From NCBI GenBank assembly GCA_963781955.1, contig CAWAHU010000002.1, positions 310,001 through 374,000 on the forward strand: 64,000 nucleotides of DNA, written 5' to 3'. Below the pieces are notes generated by a model. It had not been told where the DNA came from, did not search any database, and saw nothing but the letters and a program-made list of their open reading frames with translations. The first letter of the stretch is position 1, and each line of letters opens with the position of its first letter. Below are positions 1-8,266 of the stretch, piece after piece. The position numbers and the translations under genes are program-made. Origin of the DNA: Bog-473 sp963781955 (GTDB lineage: Bacteria; Actinomycetota; Acidimicrobiia; Acidimicrobiales; RAAP-2).

Positions 1-1
1 G

Positions 2-151
2 CCAGAATCAGCGGAGGAGCCCGGGGCGGAGCCGGAGGACCAGCCGGTCCAGGTCGGGACCGTCCGCCTCATCAGCTCGTACCGCGCCGAGTCGACTGCC
101 GGGCCGGCGGTCCCTCCCCCGGAACCCGACGGGCCCGCGCCGGTCGCCTGA
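2..151 (+). CDS. C-terminal tail of an unknown protein (5' end outside window)
   Basis: An open frame runs in from the left edge and stops with TGA at 149-151, giving the last 49 residues of a protein. The tail is rich in Pro, Glu and Ala (it begins PESAEEPGAEPEDQPVQVG) and ends in a proline stretch, so it is probably a disordered C-terminus. No domain is visible and I do not recognise the gene. It lies 54 bases before the degV start on the same strand. It could be chance open frame in GC-rich DNA. Confidence 0.4.
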   Translation, partial: PESAEEPGAEPEDQPVQVGTVRLISSYRAESTAGPAVPPPEPDGPAPVA

Positions 152-205
152 CGGCTGCACGCTCCGGTCTGGTCGCTGCCCGGAACGGAGTGGCAGACTC
201 CCTGG

Positions 206-1066
206 GTGCCCGGCGTCCACATCGTGACCGACAGTGCCTGCGACCTGACCGACCAGCTCGTCAAGGAGCACAACGTCACCGTCGTGCCTCTGACCATCCG
301 CTTCGGCTCCGAGGAGCTCGAGGACCGGACGCAGCTCACCTCGGCCGAGTTCTGGGAGCGCTGCCGCGGCAAGGGGGCCCTGCCCGAGACGGCGGCGCCT
401 GCCCCTGGCGCCTTCCTCGCCGCCTACGAGCGGGCCGCCGAGGCAGGTGCCGACGCGGTGCTGTGCCTGACCATCTCCTCGAAGCTCTCGGCCACCTACG
501 CTTCGGCGCGCACCGCGGCCGAGTCGTGCGCCTCCGTGCCGGTGCGCGTGATCGACACATGTTCGGTCACCATGGGCCAGGGTCTGCTGGTCATCGCTGC
601 TGCCGAGGAAGCAGCAGCGGGCGCGTCCCTCGACGCGCTGATCAGCGCCACCGAGGACCGGATCTCGCGCTCGCGCCTCTACGGAGTGATCGGCGGCCTC
701 GAGCACCTCCAGCGGGGAGGGCGCATCGGAGGTGCCCGTGCACTGGTCGGCTCGTTGCTCAACATCAAGCCGGTGATCCAGGTCAAGGACGGCGAGGTGG
801 CCGAGGAGTCCAAGCAGCGGACTCGGGCCCGTGCGCTCGCCTACCTGACCGACCGGGTGAGCGAGGACACCCCGCTGGAGCGCATCGCCGTGGCCGAGGG
901 TGCGTGCGACGACTTCCCCGACGTGCTGTCCCGGCTCGAGAGCATCCCGGTCGAACACCCGCTGCTGACCGCCGAGCTGGGCCCGGTGGTGGGCACCCAC
1001 GCCGGTCCCCAAACCGTGGGCGTCGCGTACATCGTCTCTGCCGAGGCGGCGGGGACCGCCGGGTAG
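206..1066 (+). CDS. DegV family fatty-acid-binding protein
   Basis: A 286-residue protein of normal DegV length. The N-terminus HIVTDSACDLTDQL is the typical DegV opening, followed by TISSKLSATYASA (lipid head-group binding Ser/Thr region) and the second-domain signature GGLEHLQRGGRIGGA. DegV/FakB-type proteins bind a single fatty acid and in Firmicutes hand it to the kinase FakA; no FakA-like gene is visible here. The start is GTG at 206, giving MPGVHIVTDS; a longer overlapping frame is a shadow. A small membrane protein gene starts 9 bases downstream, then trxB. Family is certain, substrate is not. Confidence 0.9.
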   Translation: MPGVHIVTDSACDLTDQLVKEHNVTVVPLTIRFGSEELEDRTQLTSAEFWERCRGKGALPETAAPAPGAFLAAYERAAEAGADAVLCLTISSKLSATYASARTAAESCASVPVRVIDTCSVTMGQGLLVIAAAEEAAAGASLDALISATEDRISRSRLYGVIGGLEHLQRGGRIGGARALVGSLLNIKPVIQVKDGEVAEESKQRTRARALAYLTDRVSEDTPLERIAVAEGACDDFPDVLSRLESIPVEHPLLTAELGPVVGTHAGPQTVGVAYIVSAEAAGTAG

Positions 1067-1075
1067 TCTCTCGCC

Positions 1076-1378
1076 GTGGCCGAGAACGAACTGGGAGACG
1101 TGCTGTCGGACCGTGCCCTCGACGCGGTCGACACCGTGGTGGCCACCGTCAACGACAAGGCCATACGGCCCGCCATCGTGGCCGCCCGCGGCATCGTCTT
1201 CGGCGTGGTCATCGCGGTCGTCGCCATCACCACGGTGGTGCTGTTCTGCGTCGGCTTCATCCGCGTGACCACCATCGCCGGCCACCGGATCTGGGCCTCT
1301 TACATCGTCCTCGGACTGATCCTCAGTGCCGTGGGCGCACTGCTCTACTCGCGGCGCGGCCTGCCACCGGATGCCTGA
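1076..1378 (+). CDS. Small two-helix membrane protein
   Basis: A 100-residue protein with a charged N-terminal stretch of about 35 residues, then two hydrophobic segments (roughly residues 40-64, VFGVVIAVVAITTVVLFCVGF, and 73-92) and a short basic C-terminus. GTG start at 1076, 9 bases after degV. Its TGA overlaps the trxB start (ATG 1371), so the two are probably translationally coupled. Proteins of this shape are common beside trxB in actinobacteria but carry no assigned function. I infer only an inner-membrane location. Confidence 0.7.
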   Translation: MAENELGDVLSDRALDAVDTVVATVNDKAIRPAIVAARGIVFGVVIAVVAITTVVLFCVGFIRVTTIAGHRIWASYIVLGLILSAVGALLYSRRGLPPDA

Positions 1379-2333
1379 GCGCCGCAAGGTCGTGGTCGTC
1401 GGCAGCGGGCCGGCGGGGCTCACGGCCGCCCTCTACGCGGCGCGGGCCCAGCTGTCGCCCCTGGTCATCGAGGGTGAACCCTCCTCGACCAGCGACCAGC
1501 CGGGCGGCCAGCTGATGCTCACCACCGACGTCGAGAACTACCCGGGCTTCGTCGACGGGATCACCGGGCCTGAGCTGATGGGCATCATGCGGGCCCAGGC
1601 GCTCCGCTTCGAGGCAGAGCTGCGCACCGGCAAGGTGAGCCGGCTCGACCTGTCGGCGTGGCCGTTCCCGCTCTGGGTGGGCGACCCCGGTGGGGCGGAG
1701 CCCACGGTGCTCGCCGACTCGCTCATTGTCGCGACCGGGGCCCGTTCGCTCATGCTGGGGGTGCCCAACGAGGACCGCCTGCTCGGCTACGGCGTCTCGA
1801 CCTGCGCCACGTGTGACGGCTTCTTCTTCCGGGAGCACCACATCGCCGTCGCCGGAGGCGGCGACTCCGCCATGGAGGAGGCCCTGTTCCTCACGCGCTT
1901 CGCCTCCAAGGTCACGATCGTCCACCGCCGCGACGAGCTACGGGCCTCGAAGATCATGCAGGAGCGGGCGTTCGCCAACCCCAAGATCGAATTCGCCTGG
2001 AACTCGCAGGTGACCGAGATCCTCGGTGACACCAAGGTCAGCGGCGTGCGCCTGCGCGACACCGTGGGCGGCGAGGAGCGCGAGCTCGGCGTGACCGGGC
2101 TGTTCGTGGCCATCGGCCATGAACCGAACACTTCCCTGCTCAAAGGGCAACTCGAGCTCGAGGACACCGGGTACGTCAGGACCTTCGACGGGACCACGAA
2201 GACCAGCGTGGACGGGGTCTTCGCCTGTGGGGACGTCCAAGACCACTACTACCGCCAGGCCATCACCTCAGCCGGCTCGGGCTGCATGGCGGCCATCGAC
2301 GCAGAGCGCTGGCTCGAGGCGCGCGGCGAGTAG
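1371..2333 (+). CDS. trxB: Thioredoxin-disulfide reductase
   Basis: Transfers electrons from NADPH through FAD and a redox-active disulfide to thioredoxin, in the cytoplasm. The 320-residue protein has the FAD motif GSGPAG at residues 11-16, the active-site pair CATC (Cys145, Cys148) followed by Asp-Gly, and the NADPH-binding GGGDSA near residue 162. The ATG at 1371 overlaps the stop of the upstream membrane protein by 8 bases and gives the expected MPERRKVVVVGSGPAG start; upstream extension of the frame is not needed. It precedes trxA by 64 bases, so reductase and substrate are made together. Confidence 0.96.
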   Translation: MPERRKVVVVGSGPAGLTAALYAARAQLSPLVIEGEPSSTSDQPGGQLMLTTDVENYPGFVDGITGPELMGIMRAQALRFEAELRTGKVSRLDLSAWPFPLWVGDPGGAEPTVLADSLIVATGARSLMLGVPNEDRLLGYGVSTCATCDGFFFREHHIAVAGGGDSAMEEALFLTRFASKVTIVHRRDELRASKIMQERAFANPKIEFAWNSQVTEILGDTKVSGVRLRDTVGGEERELGVTGLFVAIGHEPNTSLLKGQLELEDTGYVRTFDGTTKTSVDGVFACGDVQDHYYRQAITSAGSGCMAAIDAERWLEARGE

Positions 2334-2397
2334 ACGGCGTCGGGGCCGGGAACAGAAAGCCGGAACCGGGTGTTTCACCCGGCGACAAGGAGATGCC

Positions 2398-2724
2398 ATG
2401 AGCGACAAGATCGACACTCTCACCGACGCTACGTTTGACGAGCATGTCAAGAGTTCGGATGTCCCCGTGCTGGTGGACTTCTGGGCGGAATGGTGTGGCC
2501 CGTGCAAGATGATCTCCCCGGTCCTGGAGGAGATCGCCGAGGAGCAGGCGGGCAAGGTCCGCATCGGCAAACTCAACATCGACGACAACCTGGACGTGAC
2601 CCGGCGCTTCGAGGTGATGAGCATCCCGACCCTGCTCCTGTTCAAGGACGGCGAGGTCCAGAAGAGGATCATCGGGGCGAAGCCCAAAGGCCAGCTGCTC
2701 GAGGAGATCTCGGCCTACCTGTAG
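2398..2724 (+). CDS. trxA: Thioredoxin
   Basis: A 108-residue thioredoxin with the classic active site WCGPCK (near residues 31-36) and the cis-Pro loop SIPTLLLF. It reduces protein disulfides and is recharged by TrxB encoded just upstream. The ATG at 2398 has an AAGGAG ribosome-binding site seven bases before it. The CwlM-like gene begins immediately after, the same trxB-trxA-cwlM order seen in Mycobacterium. Confidence 0.96.
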   Translation: MSDKIDTLTDATFDEHVKSSDVPVLVDFWAEWCGPCKMISPVLEEIAEEQAGKVRIGKLNIDDNLDVTRRFEVMSIPTLLLFKDGEVQKRIIGAKPKGQLLEEISAYL

Positions 2725-2726
2725 GC

Positions 2727-3701
2727 CTGCCCCTCGCCATCTGGGACCGCGGACCTGCGGTTGGCGACGTCCAGGACCGCTTGGCCGCCGTCCTGGGCAC
2801 GCCGCTCGAGGCCGATGGTCTCTTCGGCCCCGCCACGCGCGCCGCGGTCGAGGCCTTCCAGCGGCTCCGGGGCCTGCGCGTGGACGGTGTCTGCGGACAA
2901 CAGACCTGGAACACCCTGGTCGAGGCTGGTTTCCGGCTGGGTGACCGCCGCCGCTTCCTGTACCGCCGGACCCCGATGCTGCGGGGTGACGACGTAGCCG
3001 AGCTGCAGCAGCGGCTCTGCAGCCTGGGATTCGACACGGGGCGGGTGGACGGCATCTTCGGGGACGACACCGCCCGGGCCCTGGGCGAGTTCCAGCGCAA
3101 CGCTGGTCTGCCCGTCGACGGGATCGTCGGCGGCGCGACCCTCCACGAGTTGTTGAGGCTCGAGAGCCGACACGCCGACCCCGAGCTGGTGTCCGCCGTC
3201 CGCGCGCGGGCGGCGCTCAGGGAAGCCCCGCCCACGCTGCGGGGTCGCCACGTGGCCGTGGGCGAGGGCGGTGGTCTCAGCTCGGTGACCGGCGCCCTGC
3301 GACGGCGCCTGACGCTCGGTGGGACCCAGGTGACCGAGCTCCACCACCCTGACGACGCCGTACAGGCCAAGGAGGCCAACGAGCTCGAGGTTGACGTCTT
3401 CGTCGGCCTCCGCCTGAACCCGTCGGGCTCGGGGTGCCGGACCGCCTACTGGGCCGGCGCCCACGACGAGTCGCCGGGGGGACGGCGGCTGGCTGAGCTG
3501 GTCCAGGGCGCGGTACCCCCGGCGCTCGGTGTTGCCGACGGCGGCGTGCTCGGGATGTCGGTGACACTGTTGCGCGAGACCCGCATGCCGGCGGTCCTGG
3601 TCGAGGTGGGACCGGCGAGCACCGTCGTGGAGCGGGCTTCCGCGCTGGCGGCCGCTCTGTCCGACGCCCTCGGCCACTGGGCCGATGCGTCTTGGGACTG
3701 A
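2727..3701 (+). CDS. CwlM-like protein: two peptidoglycan-binding domains plus a metal-site-less amidase_3 fold
   Basis: About 324 residues. Two PG_binding_1 repeats come first (ADGLFGPATRAAVEAFQ and VDGIFGDDTARALGEFQ), then a C-terminal N-acetylmuramoyl-L-alanine amidase_3-like domain. The family's zinc ligands are not there: the usual DPGHGG is VGEGGG, and the His in the second motif is replaced in DVFVGLRLN; only the final Glu in MPAVLVEVG survives. In mycobacteria CwlM sits at the same place and acts as a regulator of MurA rather than a hydrolase; a similar role is inferred. No ATG, GTG or TTG lies in frame before 2781, so I used CTG at 2727, two bases after trxA; the true start is uncertain. 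Confidence 0.75.
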   Translation: MPLAIWDRGPAVGDVQDRLAAVLGTPLEADGLFGPATRAAVEAFQRLRGLRVDGVCGQQTWNTLVEAGFRLGDRRRFLYRRTPMLRGDDVAELQQRLCSLGFDTGRVDGIFGDDTARALGEFQRNAGLPVDGIVGGATLHELLRLESRHADPELVSAVRARAALREAPPTLRGRHVAVGEGGGLSSVTGALRRRLTLGGTQVTELHHPDDAVQAKEANELEVDVFVGLRLNPSGSGCRTAYWAGAHDESPGGRRLAELVQGAVPPALGVADGGVLGMSVTLLRETRMPAVLVEVGPASTVVERASALAAALSDALGHWADASWD

Positions 3702-3931
3702 TAGTCAACTAATTACTTGTAATCGTTGAGAGTTCGACGGCGCCTCTCCCCCGCCGCCCGGCGTCAGCGGACCGGCCTCGGGCTGCTCGCCTCGGGCTCG
3801 TCGCGTGGTCGCCTCATGATGGCCCGGCTCCCAACAGGCCTCGTCGGAGCCGGACCAGGGCGCCAGGGACCCTTCGTGACGCCCTGCGACAGTTACGCGA
3901 GCGAACCTCTCCGAAGATGAACGAGGTTACA

Positions 3932-3960
3932 ATCCACAACGTCATGCACAGGTTGTGGAT
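3932..3960. repeat. Perfect 9-bp inverted repeat of DnaA-box-like cores
   Basis: ATCCACAAC (3932-3940) and GTTGTGGAT (3952-3960) are exact reverse complements 11 bases apart, in the 291-base gap between the convergent cwlM-like and parB genes. Each arm contains the TCCACA core of a DnaA box. The rest of the gap (3702-3992) shows no gene. The pair may be DnaA boxes outside the main origin or a weak hairpin; there is no T-tract to make it a convincing terminator. Confidence 0.5.
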
Positions 3961-3992
3961 GAAGCTCAACGGCCTCTTGACGGTTCCGTGAA

Positions 3993-4946
3993 CTATGCGA
4001 CGCCGCCGTCACCGACCATGGCGCGGTAGATGCGTTCGAGGTCCTCGAGGGTGGCGAACTCGACCACCAGCCGGCCCCGTCGGTTCTGAATGTCGACCTT
4101 GACCCGCGTGTTCAAGTAGGTCGAGAGCAGTTCTTCGAGTTCCAGCACGCCGGGCTCCGGGAGCTTGTGCACCGCCGGACGGCGTACACCAGGCACCTCT
4201 GACACGGACTCGGACTCCGGGGCCGTGGCCACCGGCGCCACCGACTCGGGCTCGGACGGCACCACACGCAACTCGGTCCCGCCGTCGCGCACGAGCTCCT
4301 CGACGGCACGCACGGTGAGGCCCTCCTCGACGATCCGCTCGACCAATTGCTCTTGGAGCGCCCGGTCGGGCGTCCCGAGCAGGGCCCGGGCATGGCCGGC
4401 TGAGATCGTGCGCTCGGCCAAGGCCCGCTGGGCCCCCGCCGGCAGTTGCAGCAAGCGCAGCGTGTTGGTGACCGTCGCCCGCCCCTTGCCCATCCGCGTC
4501 GCCACCTGCTCGTGGGTGAGCCCGAACTCGTCGATCAGCTGCTGGTAGGCCGCGGCCTCCTCGAGGGCATTGAGGTCGACTCGGTGCAGGTTCTCGACGA
4601 GGGCCTGTTCCAGGCTGGTGACGTCGTCGGCCACCTGCACCAGGACCGGGATGGTCTGCAGGCCGGCCCGCCGCGCTGCCCGCCAGCGGCGCTCCCCCGC
4701 GATCAGCTCGTAAGCCTCGGTCTCCTCCTGGAGGTCGCGCACCAGCACGGGCTGGAGCAACCCCACGGCCTTGATCGAAGCCGCCAACGCAGCCATCGAC
4801 TCCTCGTCGAAGTGGCTGCGGGGCTGGTAGGCATTCGGACGGATGTGGGAGATGGGTACGACCCGCAGCACCGAGTCGGACTCCCCCACCGCCTCGCTCG
4901 GGATCAGGGCACTGAGGCCCTTACCGAGCCCGCTGCGGCGCGCCAT
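3993..4946 (-). CDS. parB: Chromosome-partitioning protein ParB (CTPase, parS binding)
   Basis: A 317-residue ParB. It starts MARRSGLGKGLSALIP, has the CTP-binding motif GERRWRAARRAG near residues 84-95, then the helix-turn-helix domain (THEQVATRMGKGRATVTNTLRLL) and a C-terminal dimerisation part (VKVDIQNRRGRLVVEFATLEDLERI). ParB loads on parS sites, two of which lie upstream of parA, spreads as a clamp and recruits SMC; ParA moves the complex. The start overlaps the end of parA by 26 bases, so the pair is one transcriptional unit. Confidence 0.95.
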   Translation of the reverse strand: MARRSGLGKGLSALIPSEAVGESDSVLRVVPISHIRPNAYQPRSHFDEESMAALAASIKAVGLLQPVLVRDLQEETEAYELIAGERRWRAARRAGLQTIPVLVQVADDVTSLEQALVENLHRVDLNALEEAAAYQQLIDEFGLTHEQVATRMGKGRATVTNTLRLLQLPAGAQRALAERTISAGHARALLGTPDRALQEQLVERIVEEGLTVRAVEELVRDGGTELRVVPSEPESVAPVATAPESESVSEVPGVRRPAVHKLPEPGVLELEELLSTYLNTRVKVDIQNRRGRLVVEFATLEDLERIYRAMVGDGGVA

Positions 4947-6324
4947 TGCTCACCTCCTTGGCCAGCTCGCGGTAGGCGACGGCACCCCGCGAGGCAGGAT
5001 CGAACACCGTGATCGGCTGTCCGAAGGACGGAGCCTCGGACAAGCGGACCGTACGCGGGATCACGACCCGGCAGACCCGCTCGGCGAAGTGCTCCCGGAC
5101 CTCGTTGGCCACGTCGACGGACAGCCTGGTCCGGGCGTCGTACATCGTCAGCACGATGGTCGTGACCTCGAGCGTCTCGTTCAGGTTCGAGGAGACCAGC
5201 TTCACGTTGCGCAGTAGCTGACTGAGGCCTTCGAGGGCGTAGTACTCGCACTGGATGGGCACCAGCACCTCGTCGGCGGCTGCCAGCCCGTTGACCGTGA
5301 TCAGGCCGAGGGAGGGTGGGCAGTCGATCAGTAAGAAGTCGAAGTCGTCGACCACCGTGTCGATGGCCCGCTTGAGCTTGAGCTCCCGGCTGAACGCAGG
5401 CACGAGCTCAATCTCGACGCCAGCCAGGTCGATGGTGGCCGGAGCCACGAAGAGGTTCTTCACGCTGGTCGGCTCGATGCAGTCCTCGAGCGCCAGGTCC
5501 CGCATGATCACGTCGTACATGGAGTACTCGAAGTTCCGCGCCTCGACGCCGAGGCCCGTGGTGGCGTTGCCCTGGGGGTCCAGGTCGATCACCAGGACCC
5601 GGTAGCCCTGCTCGGCCAGGGCGGCACCCAGGTTCACCGTGGTCGTGGTCTTGCCGACCCCGCCCTTCTGGTTGGCGATGGCGATAACCCGGGGGAGCTC
5701 ACGGGCTTCGGGCTTGGATCCGTTCAGCAGCTCAGTCGCGTCCGTGCCGATGGACGGAGCCCGCATGGCCGGCTGCGTCGGCGCGGGTTCGCGGGCCGCA
5801 TGCTTTGGCGTCGTCGGTGTCGGGGCCTCCGTGATCGGCTCAGCCGGTGACGGCGGTGCGGCCACGGGGGGTTCGGGGGCCGCGGGCGGGGGAGTGGCCA
5901 CGGCGAGCGGAGGTTCCGCGGCGGCCACGGTCGGTTGCGCGAGTGGGGGAACCTCCGGAGAGTGCGGCGTGGGCGGGGGAGCGATGACGTCTTCGGCACC
6001 GGAAACGGGCATGGCTTCGGCAACCGTGGGCACCGGCGGGGGAGTGGTGGCCGATTCTTCGCCGGCTAGCTCCTGGGCGGCCGGATATCCGGCCCCCGGC
6101 ATCGGTGGTTCGACCGCCGCACTCTCGATCCCGATGCTCCGTACGGGCTCTGAGGAGGTCGGTCCGACGGCTGCCGCCGCGCTCGCCTGCTGGGCCGCCG
6201 CCGCCGCCGCGCTCGCCTGCTGGGCCGCCGCGCTGGCGTCCTGGTCGAAGGGGGCGAACTCTGCACCGCTCTCTGCGTCGGACGTCCTGCGGATTTCCCT
6301 GTCCCTGCGCCTGATGCGCATCAA
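4921..6324 (-). CDS. parA: Chromosome-partitioning ATPase ParA with long Ala/Pro N-terminal extension
   Basis: The ATPase part has the deviant Walker A KGGVGKTT at residues 220-227, Walker A' DLDPQGNATTGLG and the conserved IDCPPSLGLITVNG. It forms an ATP-dependent dimer on the nucleoid and pulls ParB-parS complexes. As called from the first ATG the protein has 467 residues, with about 190 residues of low-complexity Ala, Pro and Glu before the ATPase, including a doubled AAQQASAAAA stretch. An internal ATG at 5766 (MRAPSIGTDATELLNG) would give a standard ParA of 281 residues. The stretch stays open throughout and sits just below the parS sites, so either start is possible. Confidence 0.85.
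   Translation of the reverse strand: MMRIRRRDREIRRTSDAESGAEFAPFDQDASAAAQQASAAAAAAQQASAAAAVGPTSSEPVRSIGIESAAVEPPMPGAGYPAAQELAGEESATTPPPVPTVAEAMPVSGAEDVIAPPPTPHSPEVPPLAQPTVAAAEPPLAVATPPPAAPEPPVAAPPSPAEPITEAPTPTTPKHAAREPAPTQPAMRAPSIGTDATELLNGSKPEARELPRVIAIANQKGGVGKTTTTVNLGAALAEQGYRVLVIDLDPQGNATTGLGVEARNFEYSMYDVIMRDLALEDCIEPTSVKNLFVAPATIDLAGVEIELVPAFSRELKLKRAIDTVVDDFDFLLIDCPPSLGLITVNGLAAADEVLVPIQCEYYALEGLSQLLRNVKLVSSNLNETLEVTTIVLTMYDARTRLSVDVANEVREHFAERVCRVVIPRTVRLSEAPSFGQPITVFDPASRGAVAYRELAKEVSNGAPQRAR
6173..6230. repeat. 30-bp tandem duplication inside the parA extension
   Basis: Bases 6173-6200 are repeated without a mismatch at 6203-6230 (period 30). In parA's frame each unit encodes ten residues of Ala, Gln and Ser. 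It marks the extension as slippage-prone low-complexity sequence. Confidence 0.7.
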
Positions 6325-6401
6325 CCAGGGATCCCGACTCGGCGCGTCACGGCACTAATCCTGGCGCGCCGGAGCCCGCTGGTCAAGAGTTGAGCCTCTG
6401 T

Positions 6402-6417
6402 TGTTTCACGTGGAACC
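6402..6417 (+). promoter_or_regulatory. parS: parS site 1
   Basis: TGTTTCACGTGGAACC matches the bacterial parS consensus TGTTTCACGTGAAACA at 14 of 16 positions. It lies 78 bases upstream of the annotated parA start, in the 212-base parA-rsmG gap. It is the exact reverse complement of the second site. Confidence 0.92.
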
Positions 6418-6479
6418 ACATCGGGCCGCCTCACGGACCACGAGGGACCGACAAAAGCGGTACCGGAGAACCCTCAACC

Positions 6480-6495
6480 GGTTCCACGTGAAACA
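6480..6495 (+). promoter_or_regulatory. parS: parS site 2
   Basis: GGTTCCACGTGAAACA matches the parS consensus at 14 of 16 positions and is the exact reverse complement of the site at 6402-6417. The two sites are 62 bases apart, between parA and rsmG and about 4 kb from dnaA. They should be ParB loading sites and may also repress parA. Confidence 0.92.
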
Positions 6496-6536
6496 TCCGG
6501 TGAACAACGGGTGAACGCCAGGGGCAGGCGTCGTGC

Positions 6537-7178
6537 TCAGAACAGCGGGCGCTTCGCCGGCACCCCGTCACGGCGTGGGAATCGCGCCGGGCAGAGCTCC
6601 CGTTGGCGCACCACCTGGAACACGAACTCCGAGCCACGAGTCCCGACCGGCTCAAGCCCCAGCTGGGCCAGTCCATCGGTAGGCCAGCGCCCCCGTCCGC
6701 TTCCGAGCTCCCCGGCCGGCGGTTCGGAGACGACCAGCCACCCCCCGACCCGGAGGAGGGGAGCGGCGCACTCCGCCGTCACCGCCGGTGGCCCGAACGA
6801 CCGGGCGACCACCCCGTCGAACGCCGCCCGCATGGCCTCGTCCCTGCCGCAGGCCTCGGCCCGGCGCTGCTCTACGGTGACCCGCCCGCCGAGCTCAAGC
6901 CGGGCCACGGCCCGGCGCAGAAAAGAGGCGCGACGACCGTTCGCTTCGATCAGCACCACCCGGGCCTCGGGCCATTCGACCGCCAGCACGAGGCCTGGGA
7001 GCCCGCCGCCGGAGCCCAGGTCGGCCACCCGGTGTTCGCTGGTACCGTCCTCGGCGCCCTGACGGAGGCAGGCGCCGGCGAATGCGCGGGCGTGGGCCAG
7101 TTGATGCTCGATGGGTCCGGGGCCGAGAAATCCGGCGTCTCGGGCGCCTGCGAGCACCTCGGTCAGGAGCGAATCCAC
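6537..7178 (-). CDS. rsmG: 16S rRNA (guanine527-N7)-methyltransferase
   Basis: Methylates G527 of 16S rRNA using S-adenosylmethionine. The 213-residue protein has the SAM-binding motif VADLGSGGGLPGLVLA around residues 50-65 and the following acidic loop VVLIEANGRRASFLRRA, both typical of RsmG/GidB. GTG start at 7178. It lies between jag and parA, the usual position. The last 20 residues (CPARFPRRDGVPAKRPLF) are a basic tail, also normal in this family. Confidence 0.93.
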   Translation of the reverse strand: MDSLLTEVLAGARDAGFLGPGPIEHQLAHARAFAGACLRQGAEDGTSEHRVADLGSGGGLPGLVLAVEWPEARVVLIEANGRRASFLRRAVARLELGGRVTVEQRRAEACGRDEAMRAAFDGVVARSFGPPAVTAECAAPLLRVGGWLVVSEPPAGELGSGRGRWPTDGLAQLGLEPVGTRGSEFVFQVVRQRELCPARFPRRDGVPAKRPLF

Positions 7179-7215
7179 CCCGGAAGCCCCCCAGGCGCCC
7201 CGGATCGGTGTTGGA

Positions 7216-8263
7216 TCAGCCGGCGGGAGCGATCACGATGTAGCGGTTCGGCTCCTCACCCTCGGAACGGGTGACGACGCCGTCGATCTCGTTGACCGCG
7301 TCATGCACGGCCTTGCGGTCAGCCGGGCTCATAGCCTCGAGTGCCCGCTCCTGCCCCGACGCAATGACCTCCTGGGCGATCTCGAGGCTGAACCGCTTGA
7401 GGGCGGCCGAACGGCGCTCCCGGTATCCGGACACGTCCACCAGGATCCGGTCCGTCCTCGAGGGGCACTGGCGCTGCACCACGGCGCGCGTCAGGTCCTG
7501 AATGGCGGTGAGGGTGGATCCTCGAGGCCCGACCAGCATGCCCAGGTCCTCGCCCGTGGCAGCAATCTCGACCGTCTCGTCGTCGAGCACGCGGCACGCG
7601 ACCGTGCCCTGCATGCCCAGCTCACCCAGCAGCCCGGCCAGGAACGCCCGCCCGATCTCGCCCTGCTCTTCGAGCGTCATTCCCTCAGCCATCTGCTCTG
7701 TCTCCTTCGCTTCCGAGATCATCCCCTGCGAGCCCTTGTCGGGCTTGGGCTCTTTCGCAGAGCCGCTCGCCGGCCCCGCTCCCTGTCGTTCGCCGTCGGC
7801 CGCACCTGCCCCCGAGACCCGGCGCCGGTTCCGCCGACGCCTGGCCGACCGGCTGGTACCGGTCCCGCCGGTCGTCGAGGCAGCCCCCTCGCCACCTCCG
7901 CTCGCAGCACCTCCACCGCCGGACCCGTTCGAGCCCTTCGTAACCGTCGTGCCGCTCGTGCTGCTGGTCTCGGCTCCGCTGTCGCCCCGCTTGCCGGCCT
8001 TGTCGCTCGACCCGCGTCTGCCCGCCCGGACGACTCCCCTGCGACGAGCGGCCATTGCGGCGCGGGCGCTCCCGGCGGGGCCGGGCCCCGACCGGCCGCA
8101 CCCGGGCCCGCACCCGGGCCTCGCCCCGGACCCGCCCGAACAACCCGGTCTTCGGCTCGCTGAGCACGTGCACCTCGGCGTCGTCCGCAGCGACTCCGAG
8201 CTGGTCCAGCGCCCGCTCGGTGGCCTCTTCGACCGACTTCCCCGCGACCTCCACCCACTCCAC
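7216..8263 (-). CDS. jag: Jag/KhpB-like RNA-binding protein, interrupted by an apparent one-base frameshift
   Basis: The gene starts with GTG at 8263, three bases after yidC. The jag_N domain (MEWVEVAGKSVEEATERAL through KTGLFGRVRGEARVRARVR) is in one frame; the Ser/Gly/Lys-rich linker, the KH domain (LGMLVGPRGSTLTAIQDLTR) and the R3H-like end (RYIVIAP) are in the next frame. The switch lies between roughly 8000 and 8080, where one surplus base would explain it. An in-frame ATG at 8055 could start the KH-R3H part alone (279 residues). The family binds RNA and acts in cell-wall growth and division; the gene is always next to yidC. Frameshift error, real split and programmed shift cannot be told apart here. 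Confidence 0.8.
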
Positions 8264-8266
8264 CGG

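Noticed and set aside
8..1423. Long minus-strand frame over degV and trxB
   Set aside because: It is the antisense shadow of the GC-rich plus-strand genes, with no family features.
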